41,334 nt of DNA from an uncultured Treponema sp. Lineage in GTDB: Bacteria; Spirochaetota; Spirochaetia; Treponematales; Treponemataceae. The stretch spans positions 1-41,334 of the forward strand of contig CAMJZA010000028.1 of assembly GCA_946410085.1 (NCBI GenBank). Reading direction: 5' to 3'. Position numbers and translations under genes: made by a program. Each line of letters begins with the position of its first letter. The stretch's first letter is position 1. Below the pieces are notes generated by a model. The model worked only from the letters and a program-made list of their open reading frames with translations. It did no database searches and was not told the DNA's origin. Shown here one piece after another: positions 8,436 to 15,473 of this stretch.

Positions 8436-9344
8436 ATGGCGGCGGTCTGTGAGACCTGCTTCCGCCGCTGCAGCCTTGCAGAAGGGCAGGCCGGATTCTG
8501 CCGTGCCCGCGTGAACCGGGGCGGTTCCGTCGTTCCGCTCGCCTACGGGCGGATCAGTTCGATTGCGCTTGACCCGATTGAAAAGAAGCCCCTCGCCCGC
8601 TTCATGCCGGGGAGCCGCGTGCTTTCAGTCGGCGGCTGGGGTTGCAACATGCGCTGCGCCTTCTGCCAGAATTACGGGATTTCCCAGCGCGGGCCGGCAG
8701 GCGGGGATGGACCGCTTTCTTCGGATGCGGCGGGACCACAGGGCGAGTCCGGGCAGGCGGGCGGTGGATCGGGCCGGGAGCCGGACGGCATGCTGCTTTC
8801 CCCGGAAGAGCTGTGTGCCGAAGCGCTTGCCCTGCGTTCCCGCGGCAGCATCGGTGTTGCCTATACCTACAACGAGCCGCTCGTTGCCTGGGAGTATGTG
8901 CGGGACTGTGCCCGGCTGCTGCATCAGGCGGGCATGAAGAACGTCATCGTGACGAACGGCTGCGTGCTTTCCTCCGTGCTGGAGGAGCTGCTTCCCTATA
9001 CGGATGCGCTGAACATAGACCTCAAGTGCTTTTCTGACGCTTCATACCGGGCACTCGGCGGCGATTTTGAAAGCGTCAGACAGACCATTGCCCGCTGTCA
9101 TGCCGCCGGCTGTCACGTGGAACTGACGACCCTCATCGTTCCGGGCTTTAATGACGGCGAAGCGGAGCTGGCGGCGGAGGCTGCCTGGATAGCCTCGCTT
9201 GACCGGACCATTCCCCTGCACCTGACCCGCTTTTTCCCCCGCTGGCAGCTGTCGGACCTGCCTCCGACGCCGCTGGACAGCCTGTACCGCCTTGTTGAGC
9301 TTGCCCGCCGGGAACTGACGGACGTCGTGCCGGGGAACGTCTAG
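8436..9344 (+). CDS. AmmeMemoRadiSam system radical SAM enzyme
   Basis: A 302-residue member of the radical SAM group related to pyruvate-formate-lyase activating enzymes. The [4Fe-4S]-binding CxxxCxxC motif is C70, C74 and C77 in GGWGCNMRCAFCQN. An N-terminal cysteine set (C5, C8, C12, C22) is typical of this subfamily and may bind an extra metal. SAM-binding signatures include GVAYTYNEP and the NIDLKCF strand. A Gly/Ser-rich, poorly conserved-looking insert (about residues 86-115) sits soon after the cluster motif. The gene begins one base after the fused LigB-AMMECR1 gene and has no strong ribosome site of its own, so translational coupling is likely. The product probably modifies a protein or small molecule together with its partner. 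Confidence 0.92.
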   Translation: MAAVCETCFRRCSLAEGQAGFCRARVNRGGSVVPLAYGRISSIALDPIEKKPLARFMPGSRVLSVGGWGCNMRCAFCQNYGISQRGPAGGDGPLSSDAAGPQGESGQAGGGSGREPDGMLLSPEELCAEALALRSRGSIGVAYTYNEPLVAWEYVRDCARLLHQAGMKNVIVTNGCVLSSVLEELLPYTDALNIDLKCFSDASYRALGGDFESVRQTIARCHAAGCHVELTTLIVPGFNDGEAELAAEAAWIASLDRTIPLHLTRFFPRWQLSDLPPTPLDSLYRLVELARRELTDVVPGNV

Positions 9345-9402
9345 GGGTCTTTCCGCGAGCCTCCTTCCGGAGACTGTCCGTGCTTCTGAAACTGCTTCCG
9401 CC

Positions 9403-9428
9403 GAATTCTAAGAATTTTTTTATTTTTC
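9403..9428 (+). terminator. Weak possible terminator after the radical SAM gene
   Basis: AATTC, loop TAA, GAATT, then a T-rich run (TTTTTATTTTT). The stem is short and AT-only, so termination would be inefficient. The 179-bp gap 9345-9523 otherwise holds the promoter and operator-like site of the ABC operon and no gene. Confidence 0.3.
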
Positions 9429-9430
9429 AT

Positions 9431-9459
9431 TTGACAAATGATATTTTCTGGTTGATAAT
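9431..9459 (+). promoter_or_regulatory. Strong predicted promoter of the sugar ABC operon
   Basis: Consensus TTGACA (9431-9436), a 17-bp spacer, GATAAT (9454-9459). It lies about 65 bp upstream of the binding-protein start in a markedly AT-rich stretch. It is the best -35 in the window and fits high expression of a binding protein. Confidence 0.72.
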
Positions 9460-9472
9460 AATATGTATCGGG

Positions 9473-9497
9473 TTGATGTGATTTATATCAATTTCAC
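9473..9497 (+). promoter_or_regulatory. Operator-like inverted repeat just downstream of the ABC promoter
   Basis: TTGAT (9473-9477), 9 bp, ATCAA (9487-9491); GTGA (9478-9481) and TCAC (9494-9497) form a second, interleaved dyad. The position between the predicted transcription start and the start codon suits a repressor site for a substrate-responsive regulator. No regulator gene is adjacent. Confidence 0.3.
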
Positions 9498-9523
9498 TTC
9501 AATTTCTTTAATGCGGAGGAATT

Positions 9524-10732
9524 ATGAAAAAGATTTTGGGAATTCTGATGTCGCTGGCCGTTCTTGGTCTGGCATTCACGGGTTGTTCCAAGAAGGACGC
9601 TTCGGGAGCTGCATCTTCCGGCTCGTCTTCAAGCTCAGCTTCAAGCTCAAGCTCATCCGGCAGCAGCTCTGCCGCTGCAACGACGAGCAAAGACGGCGAC
9701 ATCCTGATCGGTGTCTCCATCTGGAGCTCAACTGATACGCTCGGAAGCCAGTGCAAGCGCATCCTCGATGCCGCTGCAAAGGCATTGGGCGTCAAGGTCA
9801 TGTATGTGGATCAGGGCCATATCTCTGAGCAGGTTACGGCATCTGCAGAAACGCTCTGTGCTGCCGGTTGTGACGGTATCATCATCTGTAACTCAGCTTC
9901 TGCCGAGATGACGTCTGTCATCAACACCTGTACGCAGAACAAGGTCTATGTTGCCCAGTTCTTCCGCATCATCAGCGAAGAAACGAACCCGAACGAGTAC
10001 AAGCTTGCCCAGAACTCTCCCTACTATGTCGGAGCAGTCCATGAGGACGAGGTTGAGAACGGAAAGCAGCTCGTGACGATTCTTGCAAAGAGGGGCTGCC
10101 GCAAGATTGCTCTTGAAGGCTGGGAAGCCGGAGACGCAACCTTCCTGCTCCGTTGGGAAGGATACAAGGCTGGCGTGAAGCTTTGGAACCAGCAGAATGC
10201 AAGCGATCAGGTCACCCTGCTTGAGCCCCAGTACGGCGGAACGACGTCTGATACCGGCCGTGCAACGGCAGAGGCTATCATCAATGCGAATCCGAACGTC
10301 GATGCCCTCATCGTCGCCGGTGGTGGTGGAGATACGCTCGTTGGAGCTCTTGCTGCAATCGAGTCTATGGGACGCAAGGGAAAGATCGCCGTTGTTTCTA
10401 CGGACTTCCTCGCCGACCTCGACGAGCAGCTCGCTTCCGGCGGAATGGCTGCTGAGTCCGGCGGACACTACTGTGACCCGCTCTTTGCATTCATGCTCGT
10501 CTACAATGCAATCAAGGGCAACTACAAGGTTCCGACGGACAACTTCTATGAAGTTAAGTTCCCCTACCTCTATGTTGCTTCTTCAAAGGACTACGAAGCA
10601 TACGCGACCTACTTCGTCAATGACCTGCCCTACAACGCAAAGGAACTGCAGGAGATGGCAAGCCTTTCACTGGATGACCTCTCCGCTACGGCCGGAAAGC
10701 TCTCCATCGAGGATGTCAAGAGCCGCAGGTAG
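9524..10732 (+). CDS. Sugar-type ABC transporter substrate-binding lipoprotein
   Basis: A 402-residue binding protein of the periplasmic-binding-protein 4 (ribose/galactose type) group. GGAGGAATT precedes ATG 9524. The signal peptide ends LGLAFTGC, with lipidation at that Cys. A Ser-rich tether of about 30 residues follows, encoded by reiterated TCAAGC blocks. The mature domain begins near DILIGVSIW and shows the alternating strand/helix pattern of the two-lobed fold, with VDALIVAGGGGDT and KIAVVSTDF in the hinge-side strands. It is first in an operon with two permeases and a two-domain ATPase. The ligand is not identifiable; a sugar or polyol is typical of the family. An inverted repeat after the gene probably keeps its transcript more abundant than that of the membrane genes. 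Confidence 0.9.
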   Translation: MKKILGILMSLAVLGLAFTGCSKKDASGAASSGSSSSSASSSSSSGSSSAAATTSKDGDILIGVSIWSSTDTLGSQCKRILDAAAKALGVKVMYVDQGHISEQVTASAETLCAAGCDGIIICNSASAEMTSVINTCTQNKVYVAQFFRIISEETNPNEYKLAQNSPYYVGAVHEDEVENGKQLVTILAKRGCRKIALEGWEAGDATFLLRWEGYKAGVKLWNQQNASDQVTLLEPQYGGTTSDTGRATAEAIINANPNVDALIVAGGGGDTLVGALAAIESMGRKGKIAVVSTDFLADLDEQLASGGMAAESGGHYCDPLFAFMLVYNAIKGNYKVPTDNFYEVKFPYLYVASSKDYEAYATYFVNDLPYNAKELQEMASLSLDDLSATAGKLSIEDVKSRR

Positions 10733-10775
10733 TCTGTTCCTGTAGTAGCGAAAAAACGATTTGAATCAGTCGGAT

Positions 10776-10820
10776 CTGCCGTTTGGAATGCATGCAGATG
10801 TTTCCAAACGGCAGTTGTTT
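10776..10820 (+). terminator. Intercistronic hairpin between binding-protein and permease genes
   Basis: A perfect 13-bp stem, CTGCCGTTTGGAA (10776-10788) with TTCCAAACGGCAG (10802-10814), a 13-base loop, then TTGTTT. It may act as a partial terminator or as a 3'-end stabiliser for the binding-protein mRNA. A second small stem, AAAAGC/GCTTTT, lies at 10824-10838, and AT-rich -10-like sequence follows at 10840-10851. Confidence 0.6.
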
Positions 10821-10879
10821 CAAAAAAGCTTTGCTTTTCTATATTATATAACGTTAACACGTATTTTAGGAATCATAAC

Positions 10880-11869
10880 ATGGCTAACGACGTCGCAAGC
10901 GTTCCGGGAGGAGCGTTTGAAAAATTTAAGAAAGGGCGTTTCTTCGGTGTAAGCGTCCTTTTAGTGCTGACGGTGGTTTTCTGGGCATTGTTCAAACTCC
11001 TTTCGCCGTCAAACTTCGGAACTGCCCACTTGATGGGTGATTACCTGCAGACCTGTATCCAGTACGCCGTCGGCGGCTGCGGTTTCTATTTTATTGTCGT
11101 GATGGGACTGTTCGATTTCAGTATTGGAGCGAACATTGTCCTTTCTTCCCTTGTCGGGGTTCTGCTTTCCCGTACGATGGGCTACTTTGGCCTTATTGCG
11201 GGATGCCTTCTGTGCGGAGCCATGATCGGCGCCTTTAACGGTTTCTTCTATTCAAAGCTGCGGATACCGTCGATGATCGTTACCGTCGGTCTGATGCTCA
11301 TACTGGAAAGCGTTGCCAACTATGTCGTCGGTCTGGATAAGTCCGGCTTCCCCGGCAAGCTGACCAATGCAAAAATGCTTGCCTTTAACCATGCTCCCTG
11401 GAATTTCGTCGTCGCGATTGCGGCCTTCCTGCTGATGGTCTTCCTGCTGCGCTTTACGCGGATCGGAACCTACTGCAATGCAATCGGCAGCAATGAAGCG
11501 GTTGCGAAAAACATGGGAATTAATGTTGAAAAATATAAGTTCATCGGCTTTGTCCTGCTTCACTTCTTTGTGGGCATCATGGCCCTGCTGACCGTCAGCT
11601 ACGGAAAGGGTATGCTTGCGGTTACGGGAATGTCTTCGATGGACCGGAACTTCCGTCCGCTCATGGGAACCTTCTTCGGCATTGCGTTCAAGAAGTACGG
11701 CTGTCCGGTCACGGCAATCATACTCGGAGAGTTCATCATCGTGATGATCTTTAACGGACTGGTTGCACTTGATGTTCCGACGACGATTAACGACTTTGTA
11801 ACCGGAGCGGTTCTCCTTGCAATCGTTACCCTTACCAACCGCGGCGTGAAAGGCTCGGTCGTCAAATAA
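10880..11869 (+). CDS. ABC transporter permease (ribose/branched-chain type), first
   Basis: A 329-residue integral membrane protein of the BPD_transp_2 family. AGGA precedes ATG 10880. A cytoplasmic N-terminus ending KKGRFFG leads to about eight to ten hydrophobic segments, beginning with VLLVLTVVFWALF. The family's cytoplasmic-loop pattern is seen at RFTRIGTYCNAIGSNEAVA, the coupling-helix region that contacts the ATPase; FDFSIGANIV is also typical. It pairs with the second permease at 13389 to form a heterodimeric channel, rather than the homodimer made by ribose RbsC. The ATPase gene lies 11 bp downstream with its own good ribosome site (GGGAGG). Confidence 0.88.
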   Translation: MANDVASVPGGAFEKFKKGRFFGVSVLLVLTVVFWALFKLLSPSNFGTAHLMGDYLQTCIQYAVGGCGFYFIVVMGLFDFSIGANIVLSSLVGVLLSRTMGYFGLIAGCLLCGAMIGAFNGFFYSKLRIPSMIVTVGLMLILESVANYVVGLDKSGFPGKLTNAKMLAFNHAPWNFVVAIAAFLLMVFLLRFTRIGTYCNAIGSNEAVAKNMGINVEKYKFIGFVLLHFFVGIMALLTVSYGKGMLAVTGMSSMDRNFRPLMGTFFGIAFKKYGCPVTAIILGEFIIVMIFNGLVALDVPTTINDFVTGAVLLAIVTLTNRGVKGSVVK

Positions 11870-11880
11870 GGGAGGGCGAG

Positions 11881-13377
11881 ATGGCAGATATTTTATTGCG
11901 GGCAGAACACATAACGAAACACTTCGGCCTTACCGCGGCCGTCAAAGACGTAAGCCTTACCTTTAACCGGCATGAGATTCACGGGCTGATCGGAGAGAAC
12001 GGATCGGGAAAGTCGACCTTCTCTTCCATGCTCTGCGGCATCCATTCCATAACCGAGGGAAAGTTCTTCCTTGACGGTAAGGAACTTCATGTCAAGAGCC
12101 AGGTTGAAGCAAACCGGGCTTCCGTTGCAATCATCGTGCAGGAAATGGGAACCCTGCCGGGCCTGACAGTCGCCGAGAATATCTTCCTCGGTGAAGAGGA
12201 TAAGTTCATGACGGGACCGGTCAAGAATTCCTCTGCAATGAACAGGGAAGCGCAGCGGATTCTTGATTCCTACGGCTTTAATTTCATAAAGGCGAATACG
12301 ATGATCGACCACTACAGCTTTGAGGAGCGCAAGCTGGTCGAAATCGTCAAGGCGACCTATTTTAACCCGAAGATCCTCGTCGTTGACGAAACGACGACGG
12401 CATTGAGTCATGACGGACGCGAAGAGCTGTTCAAGGTCATGAACCGGATGCGGGATCAGGGCAGCTGCGTCATCTTCATCTCCCATGACCTTGAAGAGGT
12501 TCTGGAGCACACGGATCAGGTTTCAATCCTCCGTGACGGCGAGCTGGTCAAGACCGTGAACAGTAAGGAAGTCAACAGCGACGACCTGAAGCGCGAGATG
12601 GTCGGCCGCGAACTGGGCAACCGCTACTACCGCACGGACTACGACGGTTCCTTCGGAGAGGAAGTTGTCATGTCCGTCAAGAACGTCAGCGTGCCCCACG
12701 AGTTTGAGAACATCAGCCTGGATCTGCATAAGGGCGAAATCCTCGGCATCGGCGGTCTGTCCGAATGCGGCATGCACGAGCTGGGCAAGGCGGTGTTCGG
12801 TGCTTCCTACGGCCGGACGGGTTCCGTTACGCTTGCTGACGGCTATCCCGTTAACGACATCAGGGGCGCAATCCGGCATAACATTGCCTATGCGTCGAAG
12901 GACCGCGACAACGAGTCCGTCGTCATTGCGGACAGCATCTGCGAGAATATCTGTCTGCCGTCGCTCGACAAGCTTGCAAACCACGGCTTCCTGCAGCACA
13001 AGAAGTATGCCGCCTTTGCGGATCAGTACGCACGGCAGATGAGTACCAAGATGACCGGGGTCAAGCAGTATGTCTCGGAGCTTTCCGGCGGAAACAAGCA
13101 GAAGGTTGTTCTTGCCCGCTGGATCGGACGGGATTCCGACATCCTCGTTCTGGACAGTCCGACGCGCGGAATTGACGTGAAGGTTAAGGCTGACATTTAT
13201 GCCCTGATGACGAACTTGAAGAAGCAGGGGAAGTCAATCATCATGATTTCCGAGGAGCTGCCGGAGCTTTTGGGTATGAGCGACCGTATTCTGATAATGA
13301 AAGACGGTAAGGTGAACGGGGAGTTCAGCAGAAGCGAAAGCCTCGGCGAGAAAGACCTCATAGCCAAGATGATTTAA
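11881..13377 (+). CDS. Double-domain sugar ABC transporter ATPase with one degenerate site
   Basis: A 498-residue, two-domain importer ATPase of the RbsA/MglA type. Domain 1 has Walker A GENGSGKS (residues 38-45) and Walker B ILVVDETTTAL, but in place of a normal LSxGQ signature it has YSFEER (145-150). Domain 2 lacks a canonical Walker A (GIGGLSECGMHEL), while its signature LSGGN (401-405) and Walker B ILVLDSPTRGID look usable. In the ABC head-to-tail arrangement the two intact halves form one site and the two degenerate halves form the other, so one catalytic and one structural site is predicted. A weak domain-2 Walker A is common in this family; the altered domain-1 signature is less so. 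It energises the flanking permeases. Confidence 0.92.
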   Translation: MADILLRAEHITKHFGLTAAVKDVSLTFNRHEIHGLIGENGSGKSTFSSMLCGIHSITEGKFFLDGKELHVKSQVEANRASVAIIVQEMGTLPGLTVAENIFLGEEDKFMTGPVKNSSAMNREAQRILDSYGFNFIKANTMIDHYSFEERKLVEIVKATYFNPKILVVDETTTALSHDGREELFKVMNRMRDQGSCVIFISHDLEEVLEHTDQVSILRDGELVKTVNSKEVNSDDLKREMVGRELGNRYYRTDYDGSFGEEVVMSVKNVSVPHEFENISLDLHKGEILGIGGLSECGMHELGKAVFGASYGRTGSVTLADGYPVNDIRGAIRHNIAYASKDRDNESVVIADSICENICLPSLDKLANHGFLQHKKYAAFADQYARQMSTKMTGVKQYVSELSGGNKQKVVLARWIGRDSDILVLDSPTRGIDVKVKADIYALMTNLKKQGKSIIMISEELPELLGMSDRILIMKDGKVNGEFSRSESLGEKDLIAKMI

Positions 13378-13388
13378 GGATGGGAAAA

Positions 13389-14339
13389 ATGGCAGATACA
13401 GTAATGGCAAATCGTTTTAAACTGAAAAGCACGCTGAGGAACTTCGGTCCGCTCCTGGGCTTTGTGGGAATCCTCGTGCTCTTTTCCATATTGACCGGAG
13501 GAAAGATTATTCAGCCGAAGAACCTGAGCCTGATGTTGAGTCAGGTCTTCGTTCTGATGATTGCTTCGACCGGCGTATTCTTTGTCATGACCGTCGGCGG
13601 CCTTGATTTTTCACAGGGCTCCATACTCGGTCTTGCTTCGATAATCTTCTGCTGGGTATCGCAGTTCAGCATACCGCTGGCAGTTCTTGCCTCCGTTGCG
13701 GCAGGTGCGGCGATGGGAGCCTTTAACGGTTTCTTCCACGTCAAGTTCAAGATAGCCTCGTTCATCGTTACGATGTGTTCCCAGTATTTCTTCCGCGGCC
13801 TGTGCAAGTACATTACCACCGCAGGTCCGGTTCCGGCGAGCATCGAGGTTCTTTCGCTCGACAAGACCTGGTTCAAGATGGTGCTCATGCTCATCGTCCT
13901 GATAGTGGCGTTCATCGTCTGGCACTATACCCGCGTCGGTTTTGACCTGCGAGCGATCGGTGCCGGTGAGACGGCGGCGCGCTTTTCCGGCTGCCGGCCG
14001 GACTTTACGAAGTTCATCGTCTATGTTGCCTCGGGTGCGATTACGGGATTTGCTTCCTTCATAAACGTTGTCCGCGTCGGCAGCATTACGGGAACGGCGG
14101 GACGGCAGCTTGAAACGCAGATCCTGATTGCGCTCGTTCTGGGCGGCATGCCGATTTCCGGCGGTGCAAGGGCGCGTTTCTCGAACATCATCATCGGAAC
14201 GCTGACCTACTGCGTGCTGGAAAAGAGTCTCCCGATGGTATTCCCGGTTTCGGCGACCCAGCAGCTCGTCAAGGGAATTATCTTCCTTATCGTCGTTGCT
14301 CTGACGATAGACCACGAGTCACTCAAGGTCATAAAATAA
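13389..14339 (+). CDS. ABC transporter permease (ribose/branched-chain type), second
   Basis: A 316-residue BPD_transp_2 membrane protein and the last gene of the importer operon. I choose ATG 13389 over the in-frame ATG 13380, because AAGGA at 13376-13380 overlaps the earlier ATG and sits about 8-9 bases before the later one. Features include GLDFSQGSILGLASII, the loop HYTRVGFDLRAIGAGETAA that should contact the ATPase, and the usual run of hydrophobic helices ending IIFLIVVALTI. It differs enough from the first permease to suggest an asymmetric heterodimer. No terminator is evident before the next gene, which starts 27 bp downstream. Confidence 0.88.
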   Translation: MADTVMANRFKLKSTLRNFGPLLGFVGILVLFSILTGGKIIQPKNLSLMLSQVFVLMIASTGVFFVMTVGGLDFSQGSILGLASIIFCWVSQFSIPLAVLASVAAGAAMGAFNGFFHVKFKIASFIVTMCSQYFFRGLCKYITTAGPVPASIEVLSLDKTWFKMVLMLIVLIVAFIVWHYTRVGFDLRAIGAGETAARFSGCRPDFTKFIVYVASGAITGFASFINVVRVGSITGTAGRQLETQILIALVLGGMPISGGARARFSNIIIGTLTYCVLEKSLPMVFPVSATQQLVKGIIFLIVVALTIDHESLKVIK

Positions 14340-14366
14340 CCTTCTGGTTTGCGGCATGCTGTGCGT

Positions 14367-15410
14367 ATGACAAAGAGCTGGATTGTTCCGTCGGCCGCTC
14401 CGTCAGCCTCCACGGGGGAGCGGCTTGACGCCTTCCTGCGCGAGCGAATTCCTCCGCTCCTGCCGGAAGGCACGGCTCTTTCCAACGCAAAGCTACGCCG
14501 CTTTATCATTGCGGGGGGGATTTGGGTAGACGGCAGGGAGTGCCGCCGTCCTGCTTTTATCCTTCGCCCCGGCAGCCGGGTCCGGGCAGAGATTGACCTG
14601 GAACGGCTCTTCTACGAAAAAGATCCCGGCGATATTGATTTTACCCTGACAGAACAGGATGTACTCTTTGAAGATGACAGTATCATAGTCGTCAATAAGC
14701 CTGCATTCCTGCCGAGCGAGGGAACGGTCGTCGAAGGGCGGGGCAGCATGCACCGTGCCGTCATAGACTACCTGTGGCGCAGGAACCCTTCGCTGCGGAA
14801 TCCGCCCTATGCGGGCATCATGCACCGGCTTGACCGTGAGACGAGCGGTGCCCTCCTGTTTACAAAGACGCGGCAGGTGAACAAGGCCGTTCATGATGCC
14901 TTTGAAGGGCATCTGGTCAAGAAGTGTTACCGGGCGGTGACAGGCTGCAGCAGGCAGGAACGCCTTGCCGGGCTTGAGCTGCCCTGCAGGTTCAGCGTCG
15001 ACAATTTCATCGGCAGGGTCAGCCCGAAGGGGCAGGCCTGCCGGATGGGGGAGCTTGCCCCGGAGCGGGGCGGCCTGCATGCGCATACGGACTTTACGCT
15101 GGTGTGCGGGAAGCCGCAGGAGCCGCCGTCCCCGCACCAGCCGCTGTCCCCGCAGAAGCCGCAGGGCGACGGGCTGTACTACTTTGACTGCCGGCTGGGG
15201 ACCGGCCGTACCCACCAGATCCGCCTGCATCTGGCGCTTTCCGGCTTCCCGATTGTCGGCGATGAGCTGTACGGCGGCAGGCCGGGTTTTGCCGAAAACG
15301 GCGGAAGAATCATGCTGCACGCCCGCCTGCTTGCCTTTCCGCATCCGGTCACGGGAGAAATGGTCTCCTGTGAGGCGCCCCTGCCGGCCCTCTTTGCCCC
15401 TTCATGCTGA
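14367..15410 (+). CDS. RluA-family rRNA pseudouridine synthase
   Basis: About 347 residues. It isomerises uridine to pseudouridine in RNA, most likely 23S rRNA as RluC/RluD do. An S4-like RNA-binding region is seen around residues 35-75 (LRRFIIAGGIWVDG). The catalytic motif is intact in MHRLDRETSG, the Asp being the nucleophile. The C-terminal motif GRTHQIRLHLALSGFPIVGD is also present. A Pro/Gln-rich insert of about 18 residues (EPPSPHQPLSPQKPQGDG), encoded by 18-bp repeats, interrupts the catalytic domain just before the FDCRLGTGRTHQIR strand. The start is uncertain: ATG 14367 lacks a clear ribosome site, and upstream in-frame TTG 14349 or GTG 14361 are alternatives. Confidence 0.9.
   Translation: MTKSWIVPSAAPSASTGERLDAFLRERIPPLLPEGTALSNAKLRRFIIAGGIWVDGRECRRPAFILRPGSRVRAEIDLERLFYEKDPGDIDFTLTEQDVLFEDDSIIVVNKPAFLPSEGTVVEGRGSMHRAVIDYLWRRNPSLRNPPYAGIMHRLDRETSGALLFTKTRQVNKAVHDAFEGHLVKKCYRAVTGCSRQERLAGLELPCRFSVDNFIGRVSPKGQACRMGELAPERGGLHAHTDFTLVCGKPQEPPSPHQPLSPQKPQGDGLYYFDCRLGTGRTHQIRLHLALSGFPIVGDELYGGRPGFAENGGRIMLHARLLAFPHPVTGEMVSCEAPLPALFAPSC
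15123..15164 (+). repeat. 18-bp coding repeat (about 2.3 copies) inside rluA-type gene
   Basis: Units at 15123-15140 and 15141-15158 plus the start of a third. They encode PPSPHQ then PLSPQK, producing a proline-rich loop in an otherwise conserved enzyme domain. Confidence 0.7.
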
Positions 15411-15435
15411 AGCCCGGTGCCGCCGGCTCCCTCCC

Positions 15436-15465
15436 TTTTCATGCACGGGCATTTTGTGATATAAT
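15436..15465 (+). promoter_or_regulatory. Predicted promoter of the glycosyltransferase gene, extended -10
   Basis: TTTTCA (15436-15441), 18 bp, TATAAT (15460-15465) preceded by TG at 15457-15458. Transcription should begin near 15472, only about two bases before the ATG at 15474, so a leaderless message is predicted. Confidence 0.6.
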
Positions 15466-15473
15466 CACGGGAA

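Noticed and set aside
9600..9700. Ser-codon repeat tract as a phase-variable repeat
   Set aside because: The units are mixed Ser codons in a lipoprotein tether and not a uniform tract; in-frame tethers of this kind are common.
14493..15344. 283-codon minus-strand frame opposite the pseudouridine synthase
   Set aside because: The plus strand has the HRLDRETSG catalytic motif; the opposite frame shows nothing recognisable.
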